From the NCBI GenBank assembly GCA_022827835.1, contig JAJEIO010000018.1:1-51400 (forward strand): a stretch of 51,400 nt of DNA. Direction: 5' to 3'. The position numbers and the translations under genes were made by a program. Below the pieces are notes generated by a model that was not told where the DNA came from, ran no database searches, and was given only the letters and a program-made list of their open reading frames with translations. Shown here piece after piece: positions 17,191 through 24,949 of the stretch; position 1 is the stretch's first letter, and each line of letters opens with the position of its first letter. The stretch comes from Candidatus Latescibacterota bacterium (lineage in GTDB: Bacteria > Latescibacterota > UBA2968 > UBA8231).

Positions 17191-19593
17191 TTATGGTTCC
17201 GACGACCCTTCTTCCCGCTTTTCAGCCGTACCGAGGCGATAGCCGACCCCAGGCTCCGTGAAGAGGTAGCGGGGGTTGTTGGCGTCGTCGCCTAACGTAC
17301 GTCGCAGCCTCTTGACGAGCGTGCGCACCAGACGCGAATCGCCGGCGCTATATAGGCCCCAAATTCGCCGCAGCAATACCTCGTGCGTCAACACCCGACC
17401 GGGGCTAACGGACAGCTCGTACAGGAGCTGATACTCCTTCGCGGTCAATCGCACCCGACGTCCCGCCACGGTCACACGTCGTTCCTCGTAGTTGAGGGTT
17501 AAGTCTCCCAACACATAGGGTTGATCCGGCTCTGCCCGATCAGGGTCGGCCTGCTTGCGCAGGGTGGCTTGAATTCTTGCTATGAGCTCGGTTGGGGAAA
17601 AGGGCTTGACCACATAATCGGATGCGCCCCTTTCAAAGGCCCGAGCAATAAGTTCGTCTCGCCCATAGCCGGACAATAAGATCACCGGCACTTGGTCCAC
17701 TTCAAGGATGTCTTCCATCAGTTTGATTCCGTCTGTACCGGGCAACACTACGTCCAGCAGGATAAGCTGAGGTTTGGACGACTGGATGAGCGGTGCGACT
17801 TCTCCAGGATCGGCGGTCACTATGGGTGCGTACCCCGCATTGGCGAGGGCGTCGCGAACGTACTTCAGCGTGTGCGGGTCATCATCCACCACGAGGATGC
17901 TCCCATTCGGTCCTTGAGGCGCACGCGAGGGCGTCGTCGGCCTCGCGGTTTGGGGGACGGAGACACTCGGGCTCTCTTCGGCCACCGGGACGGTAAACGT
18001 GAACTTCGTGCCTAGGCCCGGTCCGCCGCTGTCGGCCCACACCCGTCCTCCGTGCGCCTCTACGATGCCCTTGCAGATGGCAAGGCCCAGGCCGGTACCC
18101 TGCGTCTCGCGCTCGCCGTGCTCGCTGGCGACCGGCGAAAACTTCCTGAAAAGGTGGGGCAGGAGATCGGTCGGGACCCCGCGGCCTTCATCGGCGACGG
18201 AAATACCGACATAGAAATCTTCCCGCACGGCGGTGAGCCGGATGGCAGAGGACGCTTCGGAGTATCTGGCGGCGTTGGAAAGCAGGTTATTCAACACCTG
18301 GATGATGCGGTGCCTGTCCACCATGACCCAAGGCAGATCCGGCGGGAGGTCCATCTCAATAGTACTCCTACCCCCACCGCTTAGAAATGTGTTTCTCGCC
18401 TCGTCGACGAGGCTGGCCACATCCGTCGGTTCCGGCGTGACCGAGAGCGAGCCGGTCTCGATTCGGGCCACGTCCAGTAGGTCGCTGATCAAGTCCCGCA
18501 TGCGATCGGTTTGGTGGTCGATGATTCGGTAAAACTGTCGTATTTCCACCGGGTCGAGATCCGTCGAGGAGGTGAGTAAGGTAGTGATAGCGCCCTTGAT
18601 GGAAGTCAGCGGGACCCGGAGTTCGTGGCTCACCATACCCAAGAACTCGGCGCGCAGCCGCTCCAGCTCCTCCTGGGGCGTCATGTCCTGTAGGGTCACG
18701 ACAAAGGACTCGACCTCGCCTTCCCCAGAATAGATAGGAGTGGCATTGACCAAGGTGGTCACCGACCGGCCGTCGGGTACCTCGATGACGATCTCCTCGG
18801 CGTGCACCGTCTCGCCCGTGCTCAGCGCCTGCGCCAAGGGGAACTCTTCGAGGGAGACCTCCCGCCCATCCGCACGCCGGAAGGTCAGCACCTCCAAGAG
18901 CTGCTCCAAGGAGTGACCCGGCATAAGCAGGTCTCCGACGATCCGGCTCGCCTCCCGGTTGAGCGACACCAACTGCCCCAACGGCGCATCGAAAACCACG
19001 ACGCCCACCGGCGAGGTGTCTATCAGGGCCTCCAAGTCGGCCCGGGCCCGCTGCTCGTTCCGGTGCTGGCGGGCGTTGGCCAGGGCCAGCGCCGCTTGAG
19101 CGGCGAACAGCCCCAGGGTTTCCTCGTCTTCGTCGGTGAACTCCCGTCCGTCCGCCTTCTCGGCCAGATAGAAGTGGCCGATATGAGTACCGCGGTGACC
19201 TATCGGCGCCCCCAGAAAGGCCCCTACCTGCATGAAGTCGTAGGTAAGGCCCAGCGACTTGGCGTGGGCGGAAAAGTCCCTCAGCCGCAGCGGTTCCGGA
19301 TGCGTGCTGAGGAATTCGAAAAGCCTCAGCCCCGCCTCGGGTAGGTCCAACAACGCTTGGTGTTCTTCCGGTGTCAGGCCGGAGGTTACGACATCCTGGA
19401 GCCGCCCGGCCTCGTCGAGGGTGGTAATCCCGCCGTAGCGGGCACCGGTCAGCGACCGGGCACTGTCCACGATCTCCTGCAGGACGGTGTCCAGATCCAG
19501 GCTCTCACTGATGCGAAGGCTGGCTTTGTTCAGCCTGGACAGACGGTCTCGGAGGATCGCTACCTGTGGGTCGCGCGGGTCGGCTTTGGTCAA
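17191..19593 (-). CDS. Single-chain histidine kinase / receiver / OmpR-type DNA-binding regulator
   Basis: 800 aa. A TTG start at 19593 is preferred because AGGAGG lies 7 nt before it; the first ATG (19671) has no such site. Domains in order: GAF (about 15-175), PAS (185-300), HisKA with H-box FLGMVSHELRVPLTSIKG (His323), HATPase (N-box VLNNLLSNAARYS, G-boxes VADEGRGVP and TGLGLAICKGIVEAHGG), receiver (LILLDVVLPGTDG, Asp614; Lys in YVVKPFSP). It ends in a Trans_reg_C winged helix (about 700-790, VRTLVKRLRRTLGDD). It has no membrane segment, so it is a cytoplasmic sensor able to phosphorylate itself and bind DNA. The divergent M60 gene and the 11-bp repeats between them suggest the target. Kinase-receiver-wHTH fusions are known but uncommon. 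Confidence 0.93.
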   Translation of the reverse strand: MTKADPRDPQVAILRDRLSRLNKASLRISESLDLDTVLQEIVDSARSLTGARYGGITTLDEAGRLQDVVTSGLTPEEHQALLDLPEAGLRLFEFLSTHPEPLRLRDFSAHAKSLGLTYDFMQVGAFLGAPIGHRGTHIGHFYLAEKADGREFTDEDEETLGLFAAQAALALANARQHRNEQRARADLEALIDTSPVGVVVFDAPLGQLVSLNREASRIVGDLLMPGHSLEQLLEVLTFRRADGREVSLEEFPLAQALSTGETVHAEEIVIEVPDGRSVTTLVNATPIYSGEGEVESFVVTLQDMTPQEELERLRAEFLGMVSHELRVPLTSIKGAITTLLTSSTDLDPVEIRQFYRIIDHQTDRMRDLISDLLDVARIETGSLSVTPEPTDVASLVDEARNTFLSGGGRSTIEMDLPPDLPWVMVDRHRIIQVLNNLLSNAARYSEASSAIRLTAVREDFYVGISVADEGRGVPTDLLPHLFRKFSPVASEHGERETQGTGLGLAICKGIVEAHGGRVWADSGGPGLGTKFTFTVPVAEESPSVSVPQTARPTTPSRAPQGPNGSILVVDDDPHTLKYVRDALANAGYAPIVTADPGEVAPLIQSSKPQLILLDVVLPGTDGIKLMEDILEVDQVPVILLSGYGRDELIARAFERGASDYVVKPFSPTELIARIQATLRKQADPDRAEPDQPYVLGDLTLNYEERRVTVAGRRVRLTAKEYQLLYELSVSPGRVLTHEVLLRRIWGLYSAGDSRLVRTLVKRLRRTLGDDANNPRYLFTEPGVGYRLGTAEKREEGSSEP

Positions 19594-19695
19594 CGTCTCA
19601 CCTCCTATGGACGGCGTTCGACGCTCGGTCCAGGGTCGTTGGGCTTGACTGGCTGGGACCACGAGATGCAAGACGCCGTAGGCCCAGCCGGGCTA

Positions 19696-19724
19696 ATTAT
19701 ACCCTTTCGAGCAAAATATCACAA
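19696..19724 (-). promoter_or_regulatory. Promoter of the kinase/regulator gene
   Basis: Minus strand TTGTGA (19719-19724), 17-nt spacer, perfect TATAAT (19696-19701). It faces the kinase gene about 100 nt away. The -35 lies inside the tandem 11-bp repeat, so binding there should affect this promoter directly. Confidence 0.65.
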
Positions 19725-19736
19725 TAATATCACAAT
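19715..19736. promoter_or_regulatory. Tandem 11-bp direct repeat, candidate response-regulator site
   Basis: AATATCACAAT occurs twice without gap (19715-19725, 19726-19736). An 11-bp period places both half-sites on the same DNA face, as in PHO boxes and other OmpR/PhoB-family sites. The site lies over the -35 of the kinase promoter and just upstream of a weak plus-strand promoter for the M60 gene (TATAAC near 19759). Nine bases of it recur inverted at 17142-17150 past the kinase gene. Assignment to the adjacent regulator is inference. Confidence 0.55.
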
Positions 19737-19811
19737 GAAAGGCTTTGTATGTCACCTATATAACACACATAACAACTAATTTAATACAGGAAGTTTATGT
19801 AACCAATGACG

Positions 19812-19849
19812 TACTACCCGGAAAATTGGAGTAAGCCTCACCGGTAGTA
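19812..19849 (+). promoter_or_regulatory. Inverted repeat in the 5' leader of the M60 gene
   Basis: TACTACC (19812-19818) and GGTAGTA (19843-19849) form a 7-bp stem, extended by CGG/CCG with one bulged C, enclosing an AT-rich loop. It ends 22 nt before the ATG. It could be an mRNA hairpin or an operator. Confidence 0.4.
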
Positions 19850-19871
19850 GGCCAATCCAAAAGAGGAGAGT

Positions 19872-22862
19872 ATGAGACACCTATTCGCCGCAGTCGTGGT
19901 CGTCTGGGGGCTGGCGGCCACAAAAGCCACCGGCGACGACCTCGGCATCCTGCTGGATGGCGTGGCCGAGATCGTCGGGGCCCAAGGCGATGTGCGTGTT
20001 CCGGTCGCCCCAGCCGGCAAGGCGGTCGCTACGGTTGACGCGCCGGCCGAGCCGACGAACCTGCGCGTCGAGGCCCTTACGGATACGTCGGCCCGGGTCC
20101 ACTGGGATGCCGTGAAGGGAGCCACCGACTACGACGTGAATTACAGGACGGCGGTTGGTGGCCGTTGGACCAATGAGCCGCACGAGGGCACGAGGCTTTA
20201 TAACACCATCTATGATCTGGAGCCGAATACGGAATACCGCTGGGCCGTCCGGGCCGAGAATAAAGACGGGACCTCTGATTGGGTGTTCGGGGAGCACTTC
20301 ACGACACTAGCCGATGCTCGCTTGGGGGGCGACGACTTGGCCGATGCTCGCTTGGGGGGCGACGACCTCAATGTCTTGCTGGATGGCGTGGCCGAAATCG
20401 GTGCTCCGGGCGTGCCCGGTCCTTTGTGTGTCTATGGCCCCTCAGCCTTCCCGGTGATCGTCGGTGCCGCGCGGACCGGGGCACGCGGGGCACGCGCCCC
20501 GGTCGTGGCCGCGGCCCGTTGGTCGGCCGGCCGGGTTGTCGCGCTGGGACACGGTGGCTACTTCGAGCGCACCACGCTCCAGACGGCGGACACCGGGCGC
20601 ATGATGACCAACGCGCTGCGTTGGGCGGCTGGGGGGCTGTCCGATCCCCGTATCGGCGTCGTCGATAAAGCCGAGTTGCGTGCTTGGCTGACGGAAGCCG
20701 GCCACGATGCCGTCGAAGCGGCGCTGACGCCCGGGTCGCTGCAAGGGGTTGATGTCGTGGCTCTGGACATGTGGAACCAGCGCACGTCAGAGCTCGAAGC
20801 GCTCTCGGCGTTCGTACGCGCTGGCGGGGGTCTGGTAACGGCCTCCACGGGTTGGGTCTGGGCGGATCTCCACCCGGACTTGGATCTAATAAACGACTAC
20901 GCCGGTAACCGGCTGCTGGCACCCGTCGGCATCCAGTGGGCCTACGACCGGCTCGACCGCACCTCGTCGAGGGGCTACGCCGTTGCTGGCCCACCCTATG
21001 AGTTGGTACATGCCGGCACGGCGCTTGATGCGATCCAGGGCGGGCACACGCTGCGCGAATCAGAGCTCGATCAGGCCCGCCACAGCGTGATAGGTGCCGC
21101 CCGCAGTCTGCCCCCGGATGATCTGCTACTGGCACCGCGCCTGCGCACGCTGGTGGAGGGCAACGACCGCTGGCCGTCGGCCGAGCGGCCGGTGAACAAG
21201 ACCGACGTGGTCTCCCGCCTTGCGGCCACGCTCTTTGTGATTGAGCACGGCCGCATGTCGCCCCGCTCTGTGCGTGCACATCCGGCGGCTGCGGACTTTC
21301 CCGGCTCCGTCCCAGCCGATGCCCCGCGCGTCACGCGCCGTCTCACCATCGACACCACCGAACCGCGCGGGCACTCTACCGGCCTCTACGCTCGGCCGGA
21401 TGTGCCTCGCTGGCATTCCACTAGCCTCTACGCCGCGCCGGGCGAACGGGTCACGGTGACAGTGCCGGCCGCGGTCGCGCGAAAAGGCGACTTCCACGTG
21501 CGCGTGGGTGTCCACTCAGACGACATCTCGGTCCGGGACAACTGGACGCGCATGCCCCAGATCAGCCGCCGCTTCCCTATCTCTGCGGTCGAAACCCTCG
21601 TTGCCAATGCGTTCGGCGGCCTGATCTATGTCGAGGTCCCGGTCAACGCCAACCTCGGGAAGATCACCGTCAAGATCGAAGGGGCCGTGGCGGCCCCCCT
21701 CTTCGTGTTGGGCGAGACGGATCTAGCCGCCTGGCGCAACGAGATTCGCCATGCGCCCGCGCCGTGGGCTGAGATCGCTGGGCGGAACATGATTGTCACC
21801 ACACCTGCTTCTGAGGTGCGCGATCTCGACGACCCGGCCGCCGTGGCGGAGACCTGGGACCGCGTGCTCGACCTGAACGCAGAACTGGCCGCTTGGCCTT
21901 CCAACGCCCGCTTGAGACCGGAGCGATTCGTCGTGGACCGGCAGATCTCGGGGGGCTGGATGCATGCCGGCTATCCCATGATGGGTCACCTGTACCACCA
22001 AGCCAAGCTGGTGGACTCTCGACACCTGCGCTCTCCCGTTGGCTGGGAAGAGATAGACAGCAACTGGGGCATGTTTCACGAGGTGGGCCACAACCACCAA
22101 AGCGACGACTGGACGTTCGAGGGCACGGTGGAGGTGACGGTCAACCTGTTCACGCTCTACGTGTTCGAGTTCCTGTGCGGCATCCCCGTATCCGAACATG
22201 AAAGAGGCTCTGCCTCGTGGCGTGCCGAGGAGATGGCGCGCTACGACTTCGATAACCCGGACTTTGAACTGTGGAAGCGCGAGCCGTTCTTGGCCCTGGT
22301 CATGTACGTGCAGTTGCAGCAGGCGTTCGGCTGGGACGCCTACCGGCAGGTGTTCGCCACCTACCGCGCCCTGCCCGACAACGAGCGCCCAACAGACGAC
22401 GACGACAAGCGCGACCAGTGGATGGTCCGCTTTTCGCGGCAGGTGGGCCACAACCTCGGCCCATTCTTCGAGGCGTGGGGCGTGCCCACGTCGCAGGCCG
22501 CCCGAAACGCAATCGCCGATCTGCCCGTGTGGATGCCGCCCGAGATGGCCGCAGGGGAGGCTAGTAGCAAAGCATCGGCGCAAGCGATTGTAGCAAGCCA
22601 CATCTATCCCAATCCGTTCAATGCCACGACGACGATCCACTATGACCTGACCCAAGCAACGCGGGTACGGCTGGACATCTACAACGGGGTTGGCCAACGA
22701 GTCCGCACCTTGGTGGACGCCCATCAAGCGCCCGGACACTACGCTGTCGAGTGGGATACGACCGATCAGTACGGTCAGCCCGGGGCGACGGGTATCTACT
22801 TCATGCGGCTGAAAGCGGAACCGAATCCCGTCCAATGGAAAAAGATGATGCTGGTCAAGTAA
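19872..22862 (+). CDS. Secreted M60-like (enhancin-type) zinc metallopeptidase with FN3 and C-terminal sorting module
   Basis: 996 aa; GAGGAG precedes the ATG. Signal peptide MRHLFAAVVVVWGLAATKATG. An FN3 domain spans about 55-145 (PTNLRVEALTDTSARVHWD to YRWAVRAENK). A region with TGLYARPDVPRWHSTSLYAA precedes the peptidase, like the TGLYAPPGE strand of M60 proteins. The gluzincin site is HEVGHNH with His736, Glu737, His740, followed by Glu754 in GTVEVTVN, which fits HExxHx(8,28)E. M60-like enzymes cleave mucin or other glycoproteins outside the cell. The C-terminus (SHIYPNPFNATTTIHYDLTQ, GIYFMRLKA) is a FlgD-like/T9SS-type sorting domain. Two short tandem duplications lie around the FN3 domain. 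No partner protease gene is nearby; the divergent regulator is the obvious controller. Confidence 0.9.
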   Translation: MRHLFAAVVVVWGLAATKATGDDLGILLDGVAEIVGAQGDVRVPVAPAGKAVATVDAPAEPTNLRVEALTDTSARVHWDAVKGATDYDVNYRTAVGGRWTNEPHEGTRLYNTIYDLEPNTEYRWAVRAENKDGTSDWVFGEHFTTLADARLGGDDLADARLGGDDLNVLLDGVAEIGAPGVPGPLCVYGPSAFPVIVGAARTGARGARAPVVAAARWSAGRVVALGHGGYFERTTLQTADTGRMMTNALRWAAGGLSDPRIGVVDKAELRAWLTEAGHDAVEAALTPGSLQGVDVVALDMWNQRTSELEALSAFVRAGGGLVTASTGWVWADLHPDLDLINDYAGNRLLAPVGIQWAYDRLDRTSSRGYAVAGPPYELVHAGTALDAIQGGHTLRESELDQARHSVIGAARSLPPDDLLLAPRLRTLVEGNDRWPSAERPVNKTDVVSRLAATLFVIEHGRMSPRSVRAHPAAADFPGSVPADAPRVTRRLTIDTTEPRGHSTGLYARPDVPRWHSTSLYAAPGERVTVTVPAAVARKGDFHVRVGVHSDDISVRDNWTRMPQISRRFPISAVETLVANAFGGLIYVEVPVNANLGKITVKIEGAVAAPLFVLGETDLAAWRNEIRHAPAPWAEIAGRNMIVTTPASEVRDLDDPAAVAETWDRVLDLNAELAAWPSNARLRPERFVVDRQISGGWMHAGYPMMGHLYHQAKLVDSRHLRSPVGWEEIDSNWGMFHEVGHNHQSDDWTFEGTVEVTVNLFTLYVFEFLCGIPVSEHERGSASWRAEEMARYDFDNPDFELWKREPFLALVMYVQLQQAFGWDAYRQVFATYRALPDNERPTDDDDKRDQWMVRFSRQVGHNLGPFFEAWGVPTSQAARNAIADLPVWMPPEMAAGEASSKASAQAIVASHIYPNPFNATTTIHYDLTQATRVRLDIYNGVGQRVRTLVDAHQAPGHYAVEWDTTDQYGQPGATGIYFMRLKAEPNPVQWKKMMLVK
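20310..20369 (+). repeat. 30-nt tandem duplication inside the M60 gene
   Basis: Two nearly identical 30-nt units (20310-20339, 20340-20369) encode ADARLGGDDL twice, immediately after the FN3 domain. The following 40 nt (20361-20400) resemble 19935-19974 before the FN3 domain, both coding DDLxxLLDGVAEI. Confidence 0.85.
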
Positions 22863-22955
22863 ACGCGGGCGACTAGGCGCACCATCACAAGGCTTTGGAA
22901 CCGCCTACAAGGTTCGTCCATTGCGCGCAAGAAGAGGGCGCAGAAACGGCGCATT

Positions 22956-23042
22956 ATGAAGAAATTAATCAAATTTCTATTCTTTATCCTTTTCTTCTTC
23001 TGGGTCGTTGTCCTGCATCAATATGTCAACAGTCTGTATTAA
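22956..23042 (+). CDS. Possible 28-aa single-span membrane peptide
   Basis: ATG at 22956 opens a short frame MKKLIKFLFFILFFFWVVV followed by LHQYVNSLY and a stop. A basic start and an uninterrupted hydrophobic helix are what a small membrane protein would show, and a hairpin begins 8 nt after the stop. The ribosome site is poor (GAAGAGGG about 17 nt upstream), so expression is uncertain. Confidence 0.35.
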   Translation: MKKLIKFLFFILFFFWVVVLHQYVNSLY

Positions 23043-23050
23043 TAAGTACC

Positions 23051-23087
23051 GCCGTAGGGATCGCTTAGCATCCTGAGACCCTACGGC
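23051..23087. terminator. Perfect 9-bp inverted repeat, possible terminator
   Basis: GCCGTAGGG (23051-23059) and CCCTACGGC (23079-23087) enclose 19 nt. It follows the M60 gene by 190 nt and the 28-codon frame by 8 nt. No T-run follows on either strand, so it may be a structured RNA end rather than a Rho-independent terminator. Confidence 0.4.
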
Positions 23088-23140
23088 ACGGCGGCGGCCT
23101 TTGGTTGGAACAGCCTGCCACGAAGAGGTCGCCGCCACAA

Positions 23141-23156
23141 TTCAAACGGATACACT
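23141..23156 (+). repeat. Second copy of 16-nt repeat (first at 17167-17182)
   Basis: TTCAAACGGATACACT is identical to the right arm of the palindrome at 17150-17182, 5,974 bp apart and in the same orientation. The two copies bracket the kinase and M60 genes. A chance 16-nt match in a window this size is not negligible. Confidence 0.6.
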
Positions 23157-23171
23157 ACCCTAATTGTAGAT

Positions 23172-23260
23172 GTTGAGACGTCTGATTATAAGTTTAGGAT
23201 TCGGCTAATTGAAAATTTAGAGCTAAAGGGAGGGTAGTTTTACTCCACTGTCGTCTCAAC
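23172..23260. repeat. 9-bp inverted repeat enclosing 71 nt of AT-rich DNA
   Basis: GTTGAGACG (23172-23180) and CGTCTCAAC (23252-23260) are perfect complements. The enclosed segment includes the small palindrome TTTAGAGCTAAA. It could be a remnant of a small non-autonomous element or a structured RNA; nothing shows transcription. Confidence 0.35.
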
Positions 23261-23381
23261 GTAATTGATTAAAAATACTCGATGTGCAGGTTAGATGGTA
23301 GGGATGCTGGCAGCAGCGACGCGACGGTGCCCTCTGGCAGCGCGGAGAAAATTGGACAGAACCTCACATTTTTAGCACACT

Positions 23382-23402
23382 ATGTCCACTAATTGTGGAC
23401 AT
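23382..23402 (+). promoter_or_regulatory. Operator-like palindrome upstream of abiEi
   Basis: ATGTCCAC-TAATT-GTGGACAT is a perfect 8-bp inverted repeat with a 5-nt centre, 24 nt before the abiEi ATG. AbiEi-type antitoxins repress their own operon by binding inverted repeats in this position, so this is the probable autoregulation site. Confidence 0.6.
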
Positions 23403-23426
23403 TGATGTATATCATTGCGGTACAAA

Positions 23427-24080
23427 ATGCTTAAAACGACCCCATTGCGGCAGCAGATCGCTCGAGATGTCTTCGATTACCAGCAACTGGTCGCCTGTTT
23501 GTCCCAGTTTAGCAAGCCCCGCGACAAAATCCGCAGATTGTTAGCTAGTGGAGAAATCGTGCGCATTAGGAAGGGCTTGTACGCCTTTGGCGAGTCCCTC
23601 CGACGAGCCCCTATCAGCCGGGAACTGCTGGCCAATCTGATCTATGGGCCTTCCTACATAAGCCTAGACTACGCACTGAGCTACCACGGGCTCATACCGG
23701 AACGCGTCGAGACCGTCACCTCGGTGACATTGGGGCGGTCGCGCACCTTCACTACGCCCTACGGAATGTTCTCCTACCGCCGCCTGAGTCAGAGCCGCTA
23801 CGCTGTTGGGGGCCTGCTAGCAGAGCACGGCGATCTATCCTTCCTGATTGCTTCCCCAGAAAAGGCGCTGGCGGACAAGGTCTGGGCCGACAAGCGCTTC
23901 GACGGGACTCGCTTGGCGACCTATGGTCCGTATTTGCTGGACGACCTGCGGCTGGACCCCGCCCGGTTGGCCGTCCTCGACCGCGACCGCCTTGATGCGA
24001 TAGCGAGAGCCTACGATTCGCGGAAGCTCTATTGGCTCATGCGCTACCTACAGACGCTAAGGGAGCAGAGCCATGCATGA
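23427..24080 (+). CDS. abiEi: AbiEi-family antitoxin (type IV toxin-antitoxin)
   Basis: 217 aa from ATG 23427 (a TTG 12 nt earlier is possible; neither has a clear ribosome site). The N-terminal winged helix (QQLVACLSQFSKPRDKIRRL then LASGEIVRIRKGLYAFGE) is the DNA-binding AbiEi_4 type. The C-terminal part (PSYISLDYALSYHGLIPERV, then SPEKALADKVW) is the domain that neutralises the toxin without contacting it. In phage defence and plasmid maintenance AbiEi blocks AbiEii and represses the operon. It overlaps the toxin gene by 8 nt. Confidence 0.88.
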   Translation: MLKTTPLRQQIARDVFDYQQLVACLSQFSKPRDKIRRLLASGEIVRIRKGLYAFGESLRRAPISRELLANLIYGPSYISLDYALSYHGLIPERVETVTSVTLGRSRTFTTPYGMFSYRRLSQSRYAVGGLLAEHGDLSFLIASPEKALADKVWADKRFDGTRLATYGPYLLDDLRLDPARLAVLDRDRLDAIARAYDSRKLYWLMRYLQTLREQSHA

Positions 24081-24942
24081 GGCCATTCGTCCCATGCTCG
24101 ACCGATACGCACCTGAAACGCGCGACGATTACGTCAATGCGCTGCGGGAGATACTACAGGAATTGGCGTTGCTCGGCCTCTGGCGCAGCAAGTTTTTCGA
24201 GCATGCCGCCTTCTACGGAGGCACGGCCCTGCGCGTACTCTACGGCCTAGATCGCTATTCCGAGGACATTGACTTCTCGTTGCTGGCACCCGACCCGGGA
24301 TTTTCGCTTGGGCAATATGGCGAGTCCCTCTTGCGCGAGATCGGCAGTTTTGGTTTTAGCGTCGAGTTTGAGCACAGAGAGCCGACCCGGCAGACGGCTA
24401 TTGAGTCGGCCTTTCTCAAGGCCCATACGCTCAAACAGTTGCTCGTCATCGAAGCAGACGCCGAACGGTTCCCCGGCCTGCATCCTGGGTCGGCTCTGCG
24501 GATCAAACTCGAAGTGGACACCGACCCACCCGGCGGCTTTGAGACTGAGAGCCGCTATTTGCTGCAACCTATTCCGTTTGCGGTGCGCGTTTATAGCCTG
24601 CCCGATCTGTTCGCTGGTAAGCTACACGCCATCTTGTGCCGGAGGTGGCAGACGCGCGTCAAGGGGCGGGATTGGTACGATCTAGTCTGGTACGCCGGCC
24701 GTCATCCACAGGTGCGTCTGAGCCATCTAGAGGAGCGCATGAGGCAGTCGGGCGATTATCGGGACGAGATGCCTTTGACGCGAGGTCGCCTCATGGAACT
24801 CTTGCGCCAAGCGGTTGACCAACTCGATGTTGGGCGCGCCCAAGACGATGTGGTCCGGTTTGTGCGCGACCCGCGCACCATCGATGTTTGGTCGCGGGAT
24901 TTCTTCCACGAGGTCGTCCGACGCATTGAAATTTTTTCCTAA
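24073..24942 (+). CDS. abiEii: AbiEii/AbiGii-family nucleotidyltransferase toxin
   Basis: 289 aa, start overlapping abiEi. The nucleotidyltransferase motifs are intact: FYGGTALRVLYGLDRYSEDI followed by DFS (GGTxL and SEDxD, around residues 47-70), a third acidic strand LRIKLEVDTDPP (about 142-153), and the conserved KLHAILCRRWQTRVKGRDWYD (about 184-204). AbiEii-type toxins transfer nucleotides to tRNA 3' ends or other targets and halt growth, for instance in infected cells. The stop lies 7 nt from the convergent XRE-ImmA gene. Confidence 0.9.
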   Translation: MHEAIRPMLDRYAPETRDDYVNALREILQELALLGLWRSKFFEHAAFYGGTALRVLYGLDRYSEDIDFSLLAPDPGFSLGQYGESLLREIGSFGFSVEFEHREPTRQTAIESAFLKAHTLKQLLVIEADAERFPGLHPGSALRIKLEVDTDPPGGFETESRYLLQPIPFAVRVYSLPDLFAGKLHAILCRRWQTRVKGRDWYDLVWYAGRHPQVRLSHLEERMRQSGDYRDEMPLTRGRLMELLRQAVDQLDVGRAQDDVVRFVRDPRTIDVWSRDFFHEVVRRIEIFS

Positions 24943-24949
24943 AGCAGCC

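Larger units (their letters stand above)
22863..23426. other. 564-nt gap between M60 gene and abiEi
   Basis: No ordinary gene is visible. The gap holds a 28-codon hydrophobic reading frame, a perfect 9-bp hairpin, the second copy of the 16-nt repeat, a long-spaced 9-bp inverted repeat and the abiE operator-like palindrome, each listed separately. The middle part is AT-rich compared with flanking genes. Confidence 0.6.

Noticed and set aside
21723..22835. 370-codon minus-strand frame antisense to the M60 gene
   Set aside because: GC-rich coding DNA gives long antisense frames; this one has no family motifs, while the sense frame has an intact zinc-peptidase site.
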